A stretch of DNA of 64,000 nucleotides from Nipponacmea schrenckii. Taxonomy: Eukaryota > Mollusca > Gastropoda > Lottiidae. The stretch is from the NCBI GenBank assembly GCA_030562195.1, contig CM060199.1, positions 42,350,722 to 42,414,721 of the forward strand, in the 5' to 3' direction. The notes beneath the pieces were generated by a model. The model did not search any database. It was not told the DNA's origin and worked only from the letters and a program-made list of their open reading frames with translations. The position numbers and the translations under genes are program-made. The stretch's first letter is position 1. Every line of letters starts with the position of its first letter. This document shows, piece after piece, positions 23,601 to 35,047 of this stretch.

Positions 23601-24204
23601 TTAAAGCTGATTTTTAGTAAAGATTGACATCTAGACATTGATAAGAATTGCTATTATAATAAACAGTGCTAAAAATCTAACAATATGGTGTCACATAATC
23701 ATTAAATAGCGAGTTAAGTTGGTTTGGGGTCTATGCAAATTTGGCACCATTGTTGTGTTTGTTTACATTTAGATTCATGTTCTAATAAAACATAAAAACA
23801 TATAAATCCTATGACATTTCTTATCGTGGGAGGTTTATCTTATATAGTCAGGCATAGATTTTAACTTACATTGTGGTTGGCTAAACCTGAAAGTTTGCAT
23901 GTGATTTTAAGCATAGTCAATTGACTATGTTTTAAAGGAATGAATTTAAGTTCTTCATTTCTGTGAAGGTGAAAAAAGGTAAATAGAACTTATTTATAAC
24001 TCTATGGTGAAAAAGGAGTTTTCTAATCTCCTTAGAAAGAAGAGTTCAATGGAAAGATAACTAAGCCAAGTTTAAGACCACAAATACCAAACTTGTATAA
24101 TGTGATGAAATGGCAACATTACACTACCCGTCTGATATGAAAATATCACGATGGAATATTTGAAAATAAAATGAAAAATGACTCAAAATATTAGTGAAAA
24201 GTTA
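23601..24204. other. unique sequence between the array and the BEL relic
   Basis: No gene or repeat recognised. This may be the degraded LTR or 3' UTR side of the BEL/Pao relic that follows on the minus strand, but no LTR partner is visible. Confidence 0.35.
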
Positions 24205-24604
24205 AACATTGAATCCTCTGATTACGAAGTGTTTGTTAGTAAAGGTATGGTCTCCAAGGGTATAAGTACAAGGTTTTCCGTCACGTATTGTCCTAACTTC
24301 GGCCTTTCTCACAAAGCCATCATCCCCTGGGAATACATTCAGTATAAGTCCAGTACTCCAATTATTACCATGTAAATTTTTGTCCTTTAGGAGCACAAAA
24401 TCGTTCACTTTTGAATTAGTTTGTGAAACCATTTAGACTTAGGTTGTAAAGTTGGTAGATATGGGCGTTGAAATTGTTTCCAAAATTGTTCTGCTAGGAC
24501 TTGAACATATTTCCATTGAGATTCTCACAAATATCAAAATCTTCGAAAATGTTGGTAGGCAATTTTGTCTTCTGAGTTAATAATACTGATGGTGAAAGTG
24601 GATG
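24205..24604 (-). pseudogene. BEL/Pao pol C-terminus (post-integrase DUF5641-type domain)
   Basis: On the minus strand, PLSPSVLLTQKTKLP (24603-24560) is followed by QWKYVQVLAEQFWKQFQRPYLP (near 24500), then, after one frameshift near 24425, NDFVLLKDKNLHGNNW and GLILNVFPGDDGFVRKAEV. This order (LxPxxLLT, FWxxWxxEYLxxL, GDLVLVKD, WPLGRVxxxxPGxDGxVR) is the signature of the region after the integrase core in BEL/Pao polyproteins. The missing upstream integrase core lies at 53220-53640, also on the minus strand. The break falls between ESP(H) there and PLSPS here. The relic is non-functional. Confidence 0.85.
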
Positions 24605-24949
24605 TAAAAACAATATTATTATTATAATTGAAATTACGAAAGCACAGGCCGAGGAGAAGATTCAGTACCACCAATAACAGTTATGTGCGAAAATATAGTG
24701 AGTAAGAGGGAAAAAGAGGAATGATTTAAGAAAAAAAAAATTATTTTCTGAAACTGATTGATATATTGAAATTAATGGAAAACTGTAACCAGCATCTGCT
24801 TGAACACAAATCTAAAATAAGGAAAATAATGATTATACTGTTATAATCTAAAATAAGAGGAAAATAATGATTATACTGTTATAGTTTTTAGTCTGCCCTG
24901 GACTAAAATATCACTTAAATTTCTATTACGCTTAAAAGCAATAATTAAT
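24605..24949. other. left part of the sequence that interrupts the BEL integrase
   Basis: A+T-rich and non-coding. A 25-30 bp segment containing TAAAATAAGGAAAATAATGATT is duplicated near 24815-24870. It is probably the 3' UTR side of the Penelope-like relic on the minus strand. Confidence 0.35.
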
Positions 24950-25650
24950 TTTTTGTGGAAAATATCAGGGAACATGTGTTGGAGGCGCTTATACAGTTCT
25001 TTGATAATGGGTATGGCTTGGCAGGATGTACTACTACTGAAAGGTATAACAAAATGAATTATCTGTCAACTTGAACATTTAAACCATTGGGTTTCATCGT
25101 ATTTAGTTTATTTATCCAGTAGTTTTAACTAAGCAGTCAAAAAGTTCTACTTGGAATATCAGTCTGTTCATAAATTTGTTCAATAGGGGTGATTCTTGCA
25201 TTATTTATGTGATGGTCTGATTGGTTGAAATGTTTAGCTACAGTTTTATCCAAATTATAATTTATATCAAATCTATGGCCATTGAATCGAGTTCTCAATT
25301 TATTTTTTGTTTCTCCAATATATTGTTTTTAACAAGCTGTACACGATATGAGGTAGATGATATTGCTGCTGTCACAAGTAAGGTTTTCTTCTATGGCAAA
25401 TTTGGCATTATTAGAGGTATGGAAAAAGAAGGGAGTTTAGTTGAAAAAGGGACAAGTTAGACAAGAAGATTTCAGAAAGGGTTTTGAACTAACACCGAGG
25501 AGGTCAACATTCTGGGCACTGTTTCTAACCCTAAACCTATGTACAAAAAATAGACGATTTCAACCACTACTTTTCCACCTATCTGAAATATTTAAATATC
25601 AATGGAAGGAGGGGACTTTCAGCTATCCAAAAATATAAAATATATCTCTT
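24950..25650 (-). pseudogene. Penelope-like element, C-terminal GIY-YIG endonuclease relic
   Basis: The minus strand reads FAIEENLTCDSSNIIYLISC, then a TAA codon, then KQYIGETKNKLRTRFNGHR, VAKHFNQSDHHINNARIT, IEQIYEQTD and finally WINKLNTMKPNGLN (25420 to about 25090). This is the order of a Penelope-like GIY-YIG domain: CxxC...YxxC, YIGET...LxxRxxxH, HF...H, IE and WIxxLxTxxPxGLN. A CxxC-like stretch (SCLTCPFFN) lies just upstream near 25460. At least three stops are present. The RT part is not seen, since the 5' direction runs into the 26.5-kb insertion. GIY-YIG is a target-nicking endonuclease in this class. Confidence 0.78.
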
Positions 25651-26166
25651 TATGACATTTCAACTTTGAGAAATAGGGTATGAAAGATGAACGAAAAAAA
25701 CGTCAATTATTCCCTTAAAATTAGCATATCTACTAGACTATTTAATATAGAAGGTTGAAATTTTGCACAACGTAAGTCTACATGTATCTCTACAAAATTA
25801 CGTTGGCTTTTTGGAAAATTTTGTTTTGTTTTGAAGATATTGTTAGTATTCAAAATTTCGCGAGTGCATTTACGAAAAATTGAATTTTTAAAAAACTATT
25901 CATTTTATAAAAAAAAACGTAAAGTAATAGAGGACATCATAAGCTTTAGCTGAAGCCAAAGTTTGTAAAAATCGGATAAATTGTAAGCGAGATATGCTTT
26001 TGGAAAAATGGCAGTTTTTTTTCAACATTTTGCAAACACATGTAAACCTTACGTAATTAACGATCATGTTGATAAAAGATTGTCTTTCATGCCGTAGAAA
26101 TCTTTAAGCACCTTTTAGGCATCGATATGAACCGATAACCACACAATTGGAGTGCTAAAACAATGG
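25651..26166. other. non-coding sequence left of the hAT-type end
   Basis: No gene seen. It contains TAAAAAACTATTCATTTTAT and similar A+T-rich text, and it ends in the left copy of the TTTAGCAC duplication. It continues on the far side of the insertion at 52688. Confidence 0.4.
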
Positions 26167-26174
26167 TTTAGCAC

Positions 26175-26840
26175 CAGGGGCGTAGCGTGACCATTTTGAC
26201 TGGGGGGGGGGGGGGTGTAACGTCTAAGTTTTACCGACGAACACGTGTAACGTCTAAGTTTTACCGAAGGACACGTGTTCTTCCGGGGGCAAAAAACTTA
26301 CTCGCACTTTTAACGAAATCCATCGTTATAGCAAATCCTAAACCTTTGAAAACCATATCAATCAGGGGTGTATCTAGAATATGCCTGAGAGGGGGGCGGA
26401 AAGGTGGTTTTTCCAAGGCAAGTCCTGCAGGCAAAAGGCCTTTGTGTTTGGCCCTTGCTGTGGTTCGGGGGTCCTTCCCCGGAAAATTTTACATACTAGG
26501 AAACCCGGAGAATACATCTGACGCGATTTTGGAAGTCTTTTCCACTGGTCCAATTATCAATTTTCATCGGAAAACCATATGTTTTCTATGTCCCTTTTCG
26601 ACCTATTCTGCGTTTAACCGACATGGCGGGGGGGTGGGGGGGGGGGGGTTCGGGTGTTCTCTCCCGGAAAATTTTACAAACTAGGAAACCCGGAGAATAC
26701 ATCTGACGCGATTTTGGAAGTCGTTTCCACCGGTCAAAATTATTAATTTTCGTCGGACAAACATATGTTTCCTATAGCCTTTTTCGACCTATTCTGCGTT
26801 TTACCGACAAGTTCAGTAAAGATAGCTTGCCAGGCAAGGT
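26175..26840. repeat. left interior of the hAT-type element
   Basis: A block of about 170 bp (CCGGAAAATTTTACA, ACCCGGAGAATACATCTGACG, TTTTCGACCTATTCTGCG) is repeated in tandem at about 26475-26625 and 26660-26815. It ends with GTTTTACCGACAAGTTCAGTAAAGATAGC, which is also found at 32650 and, without the last part, at 52610. G-runs at 26202-26216 and 26624-26648 interrupt it. The open frame across it is not coding. Confidence 0.7.
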
Positions 26841-26884
26841 AACATACGCCCACTGGCAGCATCGATTTTGAAAAATGAATTGAG

Positions 26885-26984
26885 CAATGACTCAAAAACA
26901 TTCACTAAATGGATATTGAAGTCAAGGGCAAAAACTCAAAAACTGTTTATGGAAAATCGTCAAATTAAAACTTGACCACCATCT

Positions 26985-27020
<36 letters not shown>

Positions 27021-27124
27021 GCAATGACTCAAAAACATTCACTAAATGGATATTGAAGTCAAGGGCAAAAACTCAAAAACTGTTTATGGAAAATCGTCAA
27101 ATTAAAACTTGACCACCATCTTAT
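26885..27124. repeat. 137-bp direct duplication with (AAT)n runs next to LINE-C
   Basis: CAATGACTCAAAAACATTC... GACCACCATCTTAT occurs at 26885-26987 and 27022-27124, each followed by an (AAT)n tract (26985-27019 and from 27121). The copies include the LINE-C target site and its microsatellite tail. Slippage or recombination between the tails is the likely cause. Confidence 0.8.
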
Positions 27125-27132
27125 AATAATAA

Positions 27133-27170
<38 letters not shown>

Positions 27171-27174
27171 ATCT

Positions 27175-27226
<52 letters not shown>

Positions 27227-27530
27227 TTTTATTCAAGTACCTATCGACCAGCGGTCATGGTAAAAACGTAATTGACATACAATAATATATACAATAGTAT
27301 TGTTAAAATATTTACAAATTAAATATAATAAAATATAAATTATGACATATATACACGAATAATAAATATACTAATATACAATATTTAGAGTGACAAAACC
27401 TCTGCTCTAACTTCAAGTCCCTTTTTTATAAATAGAGCTAGGTTTTTAATAACTTCTGATGACTGGCTTTCAAAAAGTGATCTCAATTTAAATTCATTTG
27501 GATTATGTGTGCAGAATTGTGGTAGGAAAT

Positions 27531-30500
27531 TTACCCTGAGGTCATGTAATATCGGGCATACAAGAATAAAGTGGTATTCATTTTCAATGCATTTAAATTA
27601 CATATTTCACATAGTCTTTCATTTACAGGTACATTATATTTACGACCATTCTCTATATTAAGGCCATGTTTAGAGCATCTAAATGTTGCTAAGTAAAATA
27701 CTAAAGATTGTGGTGGGCAAATAGTAAGATATTTTGCAATGGTCAGGTCAGATTTAAAAATGGAATAAAATTGACATTTACTGGAATTTCTGATGTTAGA
27801 TGGCCAAGTTTGTAAATCAGTATCTCTAAGTCTTTGTTTAAAAATTGACATAAAGTGATTGATATTGTTTACACCCTGTGCTTTCCCAAACATCACCAAA
27901 TCCATAGTTAAACAACATATTTTTGATAGATGTACACCAGTTATTTCTACCAATACCATCCTGTCTACAGCATTTTGTAACATAATTTTGTAGTCTATGA
28001 TTATCCATTTCTTGAATTTTAAGGAAGTACTTAATAGGTCTACACATATAGCTTACATAGAGCTGATGTCTGCCACATTCACCACGACACATAGAGTGTG
28101 TAGTTTTAGTTCCAGTATATAATAACCATTTGCAGAAATTATCTTGCACATTTTCGATATCTATATAAGGTTCTGGGCCCCATATTTCTGCTCCATAGAA
28201 GAGAATTGGTGCGACAACACTGTCAAATAGTTTAAATGCGACTTTACAGTTTCGAAAACTCATTTTAGCAAGACCTGCTTTTAAGACGTTGAGTGCCATT
28301 GTTGCTTGCTGTGCTAGATTCTTGCAACAGATGTTCCACTTTAAACGAGAGGAAAAGTAAATACCTAAATATTTGTAATACGGTACCGTTTCTATTTCTG
28401 AGCCATTATAATACCACCTTTTATGCTTTGACAGCACACCTCCATTTTTAAATACAATAATTTTAGATTTATCTAAATTGACAGACATGTTCCATTTAAT
28501 ACAATAAGATTCAAGTATATTTAGTCTTTCTTGCAACCCCATATACTATCAGCAACAAGTGTAAGATCATCGGCAAAAAGTATAGAGAATATGTCATCAA
28601 TTGATTGATCTACAAAAACACCTTTTGAGCTATTAGCTTTTAGAGTTGTGGCAAGTTCATTAATAAACATTTCGAATAACCAGGGACTTAATATACAGCC
28701 CTGTTTAACACCAGAACTACAAGCGAATGAGTGTGTATAACCAGTACTGCTGCGTACTTTACATTGAACATTATTATAAATACTTTTAATAATATTTAAC
28801 ATTGGGCCTGGCATATTATTCTTTATTAATACATAAAAAAGTTTATATCTACGGATTCCATCGAATGCCCGCCTGAAATCTATAAAAGCAGAATAAAAGA
28901 CACTGCTTTTCCCTTTAGTTAGGTATTTAGGGAGTTAAGTACAAATGCATTGTCTACTGTTGAATATCCCTTTCTAAATCCAGCTTGCTCTTCAACTATC
29001 AAATCATTAGCATCAGATCATTTTACAAGTCTATTATTTAAGATTGATGTGAACAGTTTACCAATTGAATTTGATAGAGAGATACCTCTGTAGTTGGATG
29101 GTAAATTGCGATCACCCTTCTTAATAATGGAACAATTATTGAGGAAGACCAGCTTTCTGGAAATTTACCAGAAGCAAATATATAATTAAAGAGCTTTGTT
29201 AAAAGAGGTAGCAAATGGTTAAGAGAAAATTTATAAAATTCAATAGGTATTTTGTCTTCGCCACTGCTCTTACCGTTCTTCATTTTGTTAAATGCTTCGA
29301 CGATTTCATTCTCAGTTATACTATTATTAAGTTCCATACTGTCATTAATGTCATTCGCTTCGTCACTTTCTGCATCAAACCTATCCACAGTTTGAATTAC
29401 TAGATATGTAAATTCTTCATCATAGTCATCCGTTATTGGGTTAAGGACATCTTGAAAATAGTTGCACCATTCACTATTAGTTATATCGGGGTTTGTCACA
29501 GAATCTGTATGAATTAGTTTCTTTATTCTTGACCAAAACTCATTTGCGTTACCATTCACGGCTAGTTGGGTAATTTTATTTTTCACTTCTTCATCGTTTT
29601 CTTTTTTCTTTCGTTTACACATGGATTGAAACTTTGATTTACACTCACAGTACTCACTTAGAATCTGTTCTGAGTTTGTCAACCGAAATGATTTCAGTAG
29701 AGTATCTTTGTTTCACCTTATTGTTTTAAGTTCTTCATCAAACCATGGTTTATTCTTTTTTGCGAATTTACCATTTCCAGTTTTCAGTCCTGAGTAATCG
29801 CCTATGTTACACAATAGATCATTCAGATTTTTCACAGCGCTATCCACATTAGATTCTATTTCAAGAGTAATTTCACTTATACGTTTGTCGGCCTGGTCTA
29901 GTTTTTCCTGAAACAAACTATATTTCGATGCTTTCCATATATAGCGTGGGAATACAGCTTGTTGACCGGTATGGGTAGTATTTTGATTTCTACAGGATTT
30001 TAGTTCAAGGGTACAGGACACTGGAAGGTGTTTTGATATATCGTTTTCCACCACAGAGCAAGAAGTAACTTCTGGTAAACACCCTGCATTTACAAGAACA
30101 TAATCGATGACACTAGCACCATTAAACATATATAAGTAAATTCACCATTTAGATCGGGGTTCTTTCGACCGTTCACTATCCTAAAATCACATTCTAAGCA
30201 TAGCTTTATAAGACGTTAAAGTTATTGCATATCTTATCTTTGCTGTGTCGATCGCTACAGTTAAAGTCATTACGCCCAAAGGAATTAAATGCATCGAGAC
30301 TTGGACAGTAATCTCTACCATCGCGATTTCTGTAGTCTTGAAGGTTACCAGTTCGAGCGTTAAAATCACCGATTATAGTAACATTGTCATTCGGGTACTT
30401 ACACTTTAATTCGTTTATCACTAGCTCTATTTGGTCTATATTACAATGAATAGATTTATCATTATAAAAAACAGATCTTTCGAATGGTACATATACTACT

Positions 30501-30823
30501 ATTAAATCTCTCTCACTGCCTAATTTAGTGAATGATATTTTTATCCATAACGTCTCTTCGCACCGATTAGTTGGGGTCAAAATTACCGTGATATTCTTCA
30601 GCCATTTCTGAACCAGTAAAACAACTCCTCCTGAAGTTTTGTCTGTCTCACATACTCTCGCGTTTTCAAAAGCCACATAATTGTCAAAGTATGACGTAAA
30701 ATCGTCAGTTTTCTTATGGAATGATTCGACAAATCCAACAATGTCATATTGATTAACAAACTCCTGTAGTTCCTCACAATTGGTTTTAAGTTTCTTTTCA
30801 AGTCCCTCAATGTTCCATGACAC
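27531..30823 (-). pseudogene. LINE-C ORF2: endonuclease-reverse transcriptase, frameshifted
   Basis: The endonuclease begins ISWNIEGL (30823) and has VGFVESFH in place of the usual ETW block, VVYVPFE (about 30490), IIGDFNARTGN (30370) and, after a frameshift, SVIDYVLVN (30110). A connector follows (29682-29038), with the RT entry KNGKSSGEDKIPIEFYK. The RT has FIDFRRAFDGI (about 28875), SGVKQGCILSPWLF (28700), and the catalytic LFADDLTLVAD (about 28575). The thumb follows from 28542, with YYKYLGIYFSSRLKW and ILFYGAEIWG. The C-terminal zinc block CEICN lies near 27610. Frameshifts near 30180, 29700, 29100, 28830, 28540 and 27900 break the frame. APE-type ORF2; the clade is probably in the I/Jockey/CR1 group. 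Confidence 0.85.
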
Positions 30824-30865
30824 AATTGATAAGTTCCTGCTTGCTTCGCCATTGTTAATTTTCTG

Positions 30866-31543
30866 CTATTGGTCATTATTTTGTAAACATATTATTTCTT
30901 TGGTGTCAAGGTTGTATGTGAACACAGATCGTCCTATAATGAGTTTATCAAAGCGTAGAAAGGCGGATAGATGGCTATCCTTTTCTTTAGCTTCCCTGAG
31001 TTTTGGTATAAGAGCTCGTCGAATAGTTCTCACCTTTAATGTAAAATCTTCACCAACTCTAAACTCTAGTTGAGGATTATTTTTCGCGATTTTTCGCGCC
31101 GATTTGAGCACATGGTCTCTGTCTTTAATCCTAGTGAATTCGATCAGTATCGGTCTCGGTGTTGATTTTTTCTTTCCTAATCTGTAAACTCGCTCAAAAC
31201 TTATCACACTGTCATTCATCGCACTCTCAACTTTGAATTCCTTCTCGATTACTTCTCTTATTAGTTGTTCACATTCAAAATTATTTTCTGTAGTATTCTC
31301 TTGTACCCCATAAACAATCAGATTGTTTTGTTTAAGTCTATTTTCACATGTTTCCACTCTAATTTTTAAAGTTTCATTTTCCTTTTTCAGTTCTTTAACT
31401 TCGGCTTTTAGACCTAAAACTTCATATTTAATGTTGATTTCCCTCACCTCAGTCCTTAATTCTGCAATTTCCTTCAAAACTTTTTCAAGTAATGAAGTTT
31501 CTGGTTCTCTATTTCTAGAATTATCGGTTTGTGGAGCTACCAA
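30866..31543 (-). pseudogene. LINE-C ORF1: coiled-coil RNA-binding protein
   Basis: About 225 residues. Residues 15-75 form a heptad-rich coiled coil (EIAELRTEVREI, ELKKENETLKIRV). NNLIVYGVQE then opens an RRM-like domain, as in L1 ORF1p (Transposase_22), followed by ISFERVYRLGKKKSTPRPILIEF. The C-terminal domain ends with RFDKLIIGRSVFTY. Such proteins coat LINE RNA and act as nucleic-acid chaperones. No ATG opens the frame: its first codon at 31543 is TTG, and the 2A-like leader lies upstream in another frame. A small indel therefore probably separated a once continuous leader-ORF1 protein. Confidence 0.8.
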
Positions 31544-31791
31544 TTCACCTGATCTTGAAATTTGACCTTATCGTGTCGCAGGTCCGGATTTGATTCGACA
31601 TCACCCGCAAGTACCAGCAACATTGTCATAACAATGAAAATTCCCATTGGAATATTACATCTCAAAGAAAGGGATTTAAAATGTTGTCTTACTGTTCTAT
31701 GCATATACATTCCAATATATAGTCTCCATGCCGCTATATCTATTCCCATAATGATAAGTTTGGAGAGAGTAATCCACAGTTTAGAAACCAC
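31537..31791 (-). pseudogene. LINE-C N-terminal leader with degenerate 2A-like peptide
   Basis: An 84-codon frame that opens with a non-ATG codon (first in-frame ATG a few codons in) and runs through a hydrophobic stretch (IFIVMTMLLVLA) into LAGDVESNPDL, then RHDKVKFQDQ. Self-cleaving or ribosome-skipping 2A peptides have the core D-V/I-E-x-N-P-G-P. Here everything up to N-P is present, but the Gly-Pro pair is lost and Asp-Leu follows. A short in-frame deletion is the simplest reading. 2A-like leaders are established in several APE-type LINEs of invertebrates, which supports the call. Skipping should be abolished in this copy. Confidence 0.7.
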
Positions 31792-31876
31792 AAAAAAGTA
31801 AAATCACGATATGGATGGCTAACTCCCGGAGCGACACAAAAACACGTCTTACTCATAGATTTAAATTAATTGATTT

Positions 31877-32543
31877 CACCATCTTATCTATTTCAATACT
31901 CATGACTCATTACTAAGTCAAGGACAATAAGTCAAAAACCATTCGTTAAAAAAGTCGGAAATTCAAACTTAACTAATGTCTTATCTTTTCTGATGCTTAC
32001 ACCAAATTCCATCAAAATCTTTTGATAATTAAAGCTTCTTATTGAAACCACAATAGAATCTTGACGCAATTTAATGAAGTCAAGGGCAATAACTCAAAAC
32101 AGTTCATTGAAAAACATATTTATGTGGGCGTATAAAAATCTGTTCGTTCATTAATTTCCATACATGCATACCAAGTTTCATTAAGATTGGATAAAAACTT
32201 TAGCCTATATCGTGGATACAACCCAAATTTGACGTGTTTTTACTAAGTCAAGGGCAATAACTCCAAATCTGTTCATTTGATATTTCCATTTTCGAACTTG
32301 ACTGAGATCTGATCAATATATACATGTATACCAAGTTTCATTAAGATCAGATAAAAACTGTAGCCTCTATCGTGGATACAACCCAAATTTCAACGCGTTT
32401 TTACTAAGTCAAGGGCAATAACTAAAAAACCGTTCATTCGATAATTTCCATTTTTAAACTTGACCGAGATATCATCAATATATACAAGTATACCAAGTTT
32501 CATTAAGATCGGACGGACAGGGGCGACGGCAATATACGTTTTC
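31877..32543. repeat. repeats of about 180 bp to the right of LINE-C
   Basis: Three related blocks share ACCAAGTTTCATTAAGAT, ACAACCCAAATTT and GTCAAGGGCAATAACT (starting about 32075, 32240 and 32405). They end in GGACGGACAGGGGCGACGGCAATATACG, a truncated form of the N2 right end. No coding content. Confidence 0.7.
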
Positions 32544-32697
32544 CGATATCATCATAACTGACACAAGGTTTCCACTCTTTCGGTCAGCCAATCGGTTTTA
32601 CCGAAGGCTCCATTTCCCATCCATGACCGTCTATTATCGACCGATTCCGCGTTTTACCGACAGGTTTAGTAAAGATAGCTTGCCAGGCAAGGTAATA
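32544..32697. repeat. hAT-type interior segment
   Basis: TCATAACTGACACAAGG, AATCGGTTTTACCGAAGGCTCC and CCGATTCCGCGTTTTACCGAC match the segments at 35048-35259 and 52352-52640. This indicates that the same parent element resumes here. Confidence 0.65.
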
Positions 32698-35047
32698 TAC
32701 GCCCACTGGCAGCATTTATTTCAAATAAAAACTTTTCAGTAAGGTTACAAAAGTGGAATGAAATATTCAACCTTCCACCATATATTTTTTTCTAGGGTCT
32801 CTAGTTTCATTAAAAACTGTCAAGAATTGTACCTAACTCAACTCATTAAATATTTTTCGGTATTTTTATGATTTGCAATAGGGTTCACCCTTAATAATAT
32901 TTTGATATTTTTAATTCTTAATAAGGCTCATTCTTGGTTTTCTTGGTCAAAAATGAATGTTTAGAGTGTTCACAAGCCAAAAGTTGAAAGCGATTTTGAA
33001 AACAGGCCCAATAACTGACACTAAATATTTTTCGATTTATCTGATTTTCAATAGGGTTTATCCTTGTGAGAAAACAAATACTAAAGCCAAGCTTCATCAA
33101 AATCCATTCAAAATTGTTCTTTCTAGAGTGTTTACGAGTTAAATTGAACGCGTTTTCAAAAACAAGGGCAATGACTTGTACTAAATATTTTTCGATTTTC
33201 AATAGAGTTCATCCTTGGGAGACAACAAATACTCCAGCCAAGTTACATCAAAATCCATTAAAAATTGTTCTTTCTAGAGTGTTTACAAGCTAAAATTGAA
33301 CGCGTTTTCAAGAACAAGGGCTATAACTGACACTAAATATATTTCTATTTATTTGATTTATAATAGGGTTCATCCTTGGGGAAAAACAAATACTCAAGCC
33401 AAAGTTAATCAAAATCCATTAAGAATAGTTCTTTCTAGAGTGTTTACAAGCTAAAATTGAATGCGTTTTCAAGAACAAAGGGGAGTAACTCATACTAAAA
33501 AAATTTTTGATTTCGCTTTTCAATAGGGTTCATCCTTGAGTTATAACACACTCTCACACCAAGTTTCATCGAAAACCATCAAGAATTGTGCCATGTAGAG
33601 TGTTTACGAGACAAAAATCCAACGCGTTAAAAAGAACAAGGGCAATAATTCATATTAGATATATTATGATAATTTTAATTTTCAATTAGGCCCATCCCTT
33701 GCGATATCCAACAATTTCAGTGAGTTTTGTCAACATTGGTCATGAATTGTACCTTCTAGAGTATTTATTAAAAAGTTAAACCTGTTTTCAAACACAAGGG
33801 CAATAACTGACACTAAATATATTTAGATTTATTTGATTTTCAATAAGGTTCACGAGTTAAATTGAACGCGTTTTCAAAAACAAGGGCAATGACTTGTACT
33901 AAATATTTTTCGATTTTCAATAGAGTTCATCCTTGGGAGACAACAAATACTCCAGCCAAGTTACATCAAAATCCATTAAAAATTGTTCTTTCTAGAGTGT
34001 TTACAAGCTAAAATTGAACGCGTTTTCAAGAACAAGGGCTATAACTGACACTAAATATATTTCTATTTATTTGATTTATAATAGGGTTCATCCTTGGGTA
34101 AAAACAAATACTCAAGCCAAGTTTTATCAAAATCCATTAAGAATTGTTCTTTCTAGAGTGCTTACAAGCTAAAATTGAACGCGTTTTCAAACACAAGTGC
34201 AATAACTGATACTAAATATTTTTCGATTTAACTGAATTTCAATAGGGTTCATCCTTAGGTGATTACAAATACTCATGCCAAGTTATGTCAAAATCGCTCA
34301 AGAATTGTGACTTGTATAGTGTTTACAAGGCAAAAATCCAAAACATTTTATAGAACAAAGGCAATAATTCCTATTAAATATATTTCGATATGTGCTATTT
34401 TCAAAAGGGGTGATATTAAACAATTTCAGCAAGTTTCGTCAAAATCGGTCAATAACTGTGCTTTGTAGGTTGTTTACAAGCTAAAAATTGAACGCGTTTT
34501 CAAAAACAGGGGCAATAACTGATATTAATTTTTTTTCGATTTGACTGGTTTTCAATAGGCTTCATCCTTGGGTGATAACAAATACTCAGGCCAAGTTTCA
34601 TTAAAATCCATTAAAAATTGTTCTCTCAAGAATGTTTACAAGCTAAAAATGAACGCGTTTTCAAGAACAAAGGGAATAACTCATACTAAATGTTTTTCGA
34701 TTTCGCTGATTTTCGATAGGGTTTATCCTTGAGTTATAACATACTCTCACACCAAGTTTCATCAAAATCGGTCAAGAATTGCACGTTGTAGAGTGTTTAC
34801 GAGCCATTCAAGAACAAGGGCACGAACTCATACTATTTTTTTTCCGATTTCGCTGATTTTCAATAGGGTTCATCCTTGCGTGATCATAAACACTCATATT
34901 AAGTTTCATCTAAATCCGTCAAGAATTACACCGTGTAGAGTGTTTACGAGCAATTGTGGACGGACGGACGGACGGACGGACGGACGGACGGACGGACGGA
35001 CGGATGTGGGTGACGACAATATACGCCCCCCATTTCATGTGGGCGTA
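32698..35047. mobile_element. N2: TA-flanked element built of a 160-bp tandem repeat
   Basis: Begins TACGCCCACTGGC at 32698 and ends ATGTGGGCGTA at 35047, giving about 9-bp inverted ends, with TA on both sides (32696-32697 and 35048-35049). Most of its length is a tandem array of about 13 units of roughly 160-165 bp, with the consensus words AATAGGGTTCATCCTTGGG, CCAAGTTTCATCAAAATCC, TAGAGTGTTTAC and GAACGCGTTTTC (from about 32870 to 34955). It finishes with a (GGAC)n tract and a hairpin at 35022-35047 (TACGCCC/GGGCGTA). No transposase. TA duplication is compatible with Tc1/mariner mobilisation, but this is unproved. Confidence 0.7.
34957..35004. repeat. (GGAC)n microsatellite
   Basis: Uninterrupted GGAC tetranucleotide repeat close to the right end of N2. 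A shorter GGACGGAC occurs at the equivalent place near 32511. Confidence 0.95.

Larger units (their letters stand above)
27125..31876 (-). mobile_element. LINE-C, 4.75 kb, near full length but degenerate
   Basis: A non-LTR retrotransposon on the minus strand. The order is 5' leader, 2A-like leader frame, ORF1, endonuclease, RT and 3' end with AATAAA near 27230 followed by an (ATT)n tail. CACCATCTTAT occurs at 27114-27124 and 31877-31887 and is the probable 11-bp target duplication. Microsatellite tails such as this are typical of I-type and some CR1/Jockey-group LINEs. All ORFs carry frameshifts, so this copy is dead. Confidence 0.85.
26845..32132. mobile_element. N1: TACGCCCAC-ended repeat element carrying LINE-C
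   Basis: TACGCCCACTGGCAGCATCG at 26845 matches the start of N2 at 32698, and GTGGGCGTATAAAAATC at 32124 matches the N2 right end. Between them is LINE-C plus text typical of this element (GTCAAGGGCAATAACTC). Related sequence continues to 32543, so the right boundary is ambiguous. It may be a rearranged element. Confidence 0.55.

Noticed and set aside
26187..26684. 165-codon frame rich in glycine
   Set aside because: It runs through poly(G) tracts and a tandem duplication in the hAT interior. No domain, and the codon use is set by the repeats.
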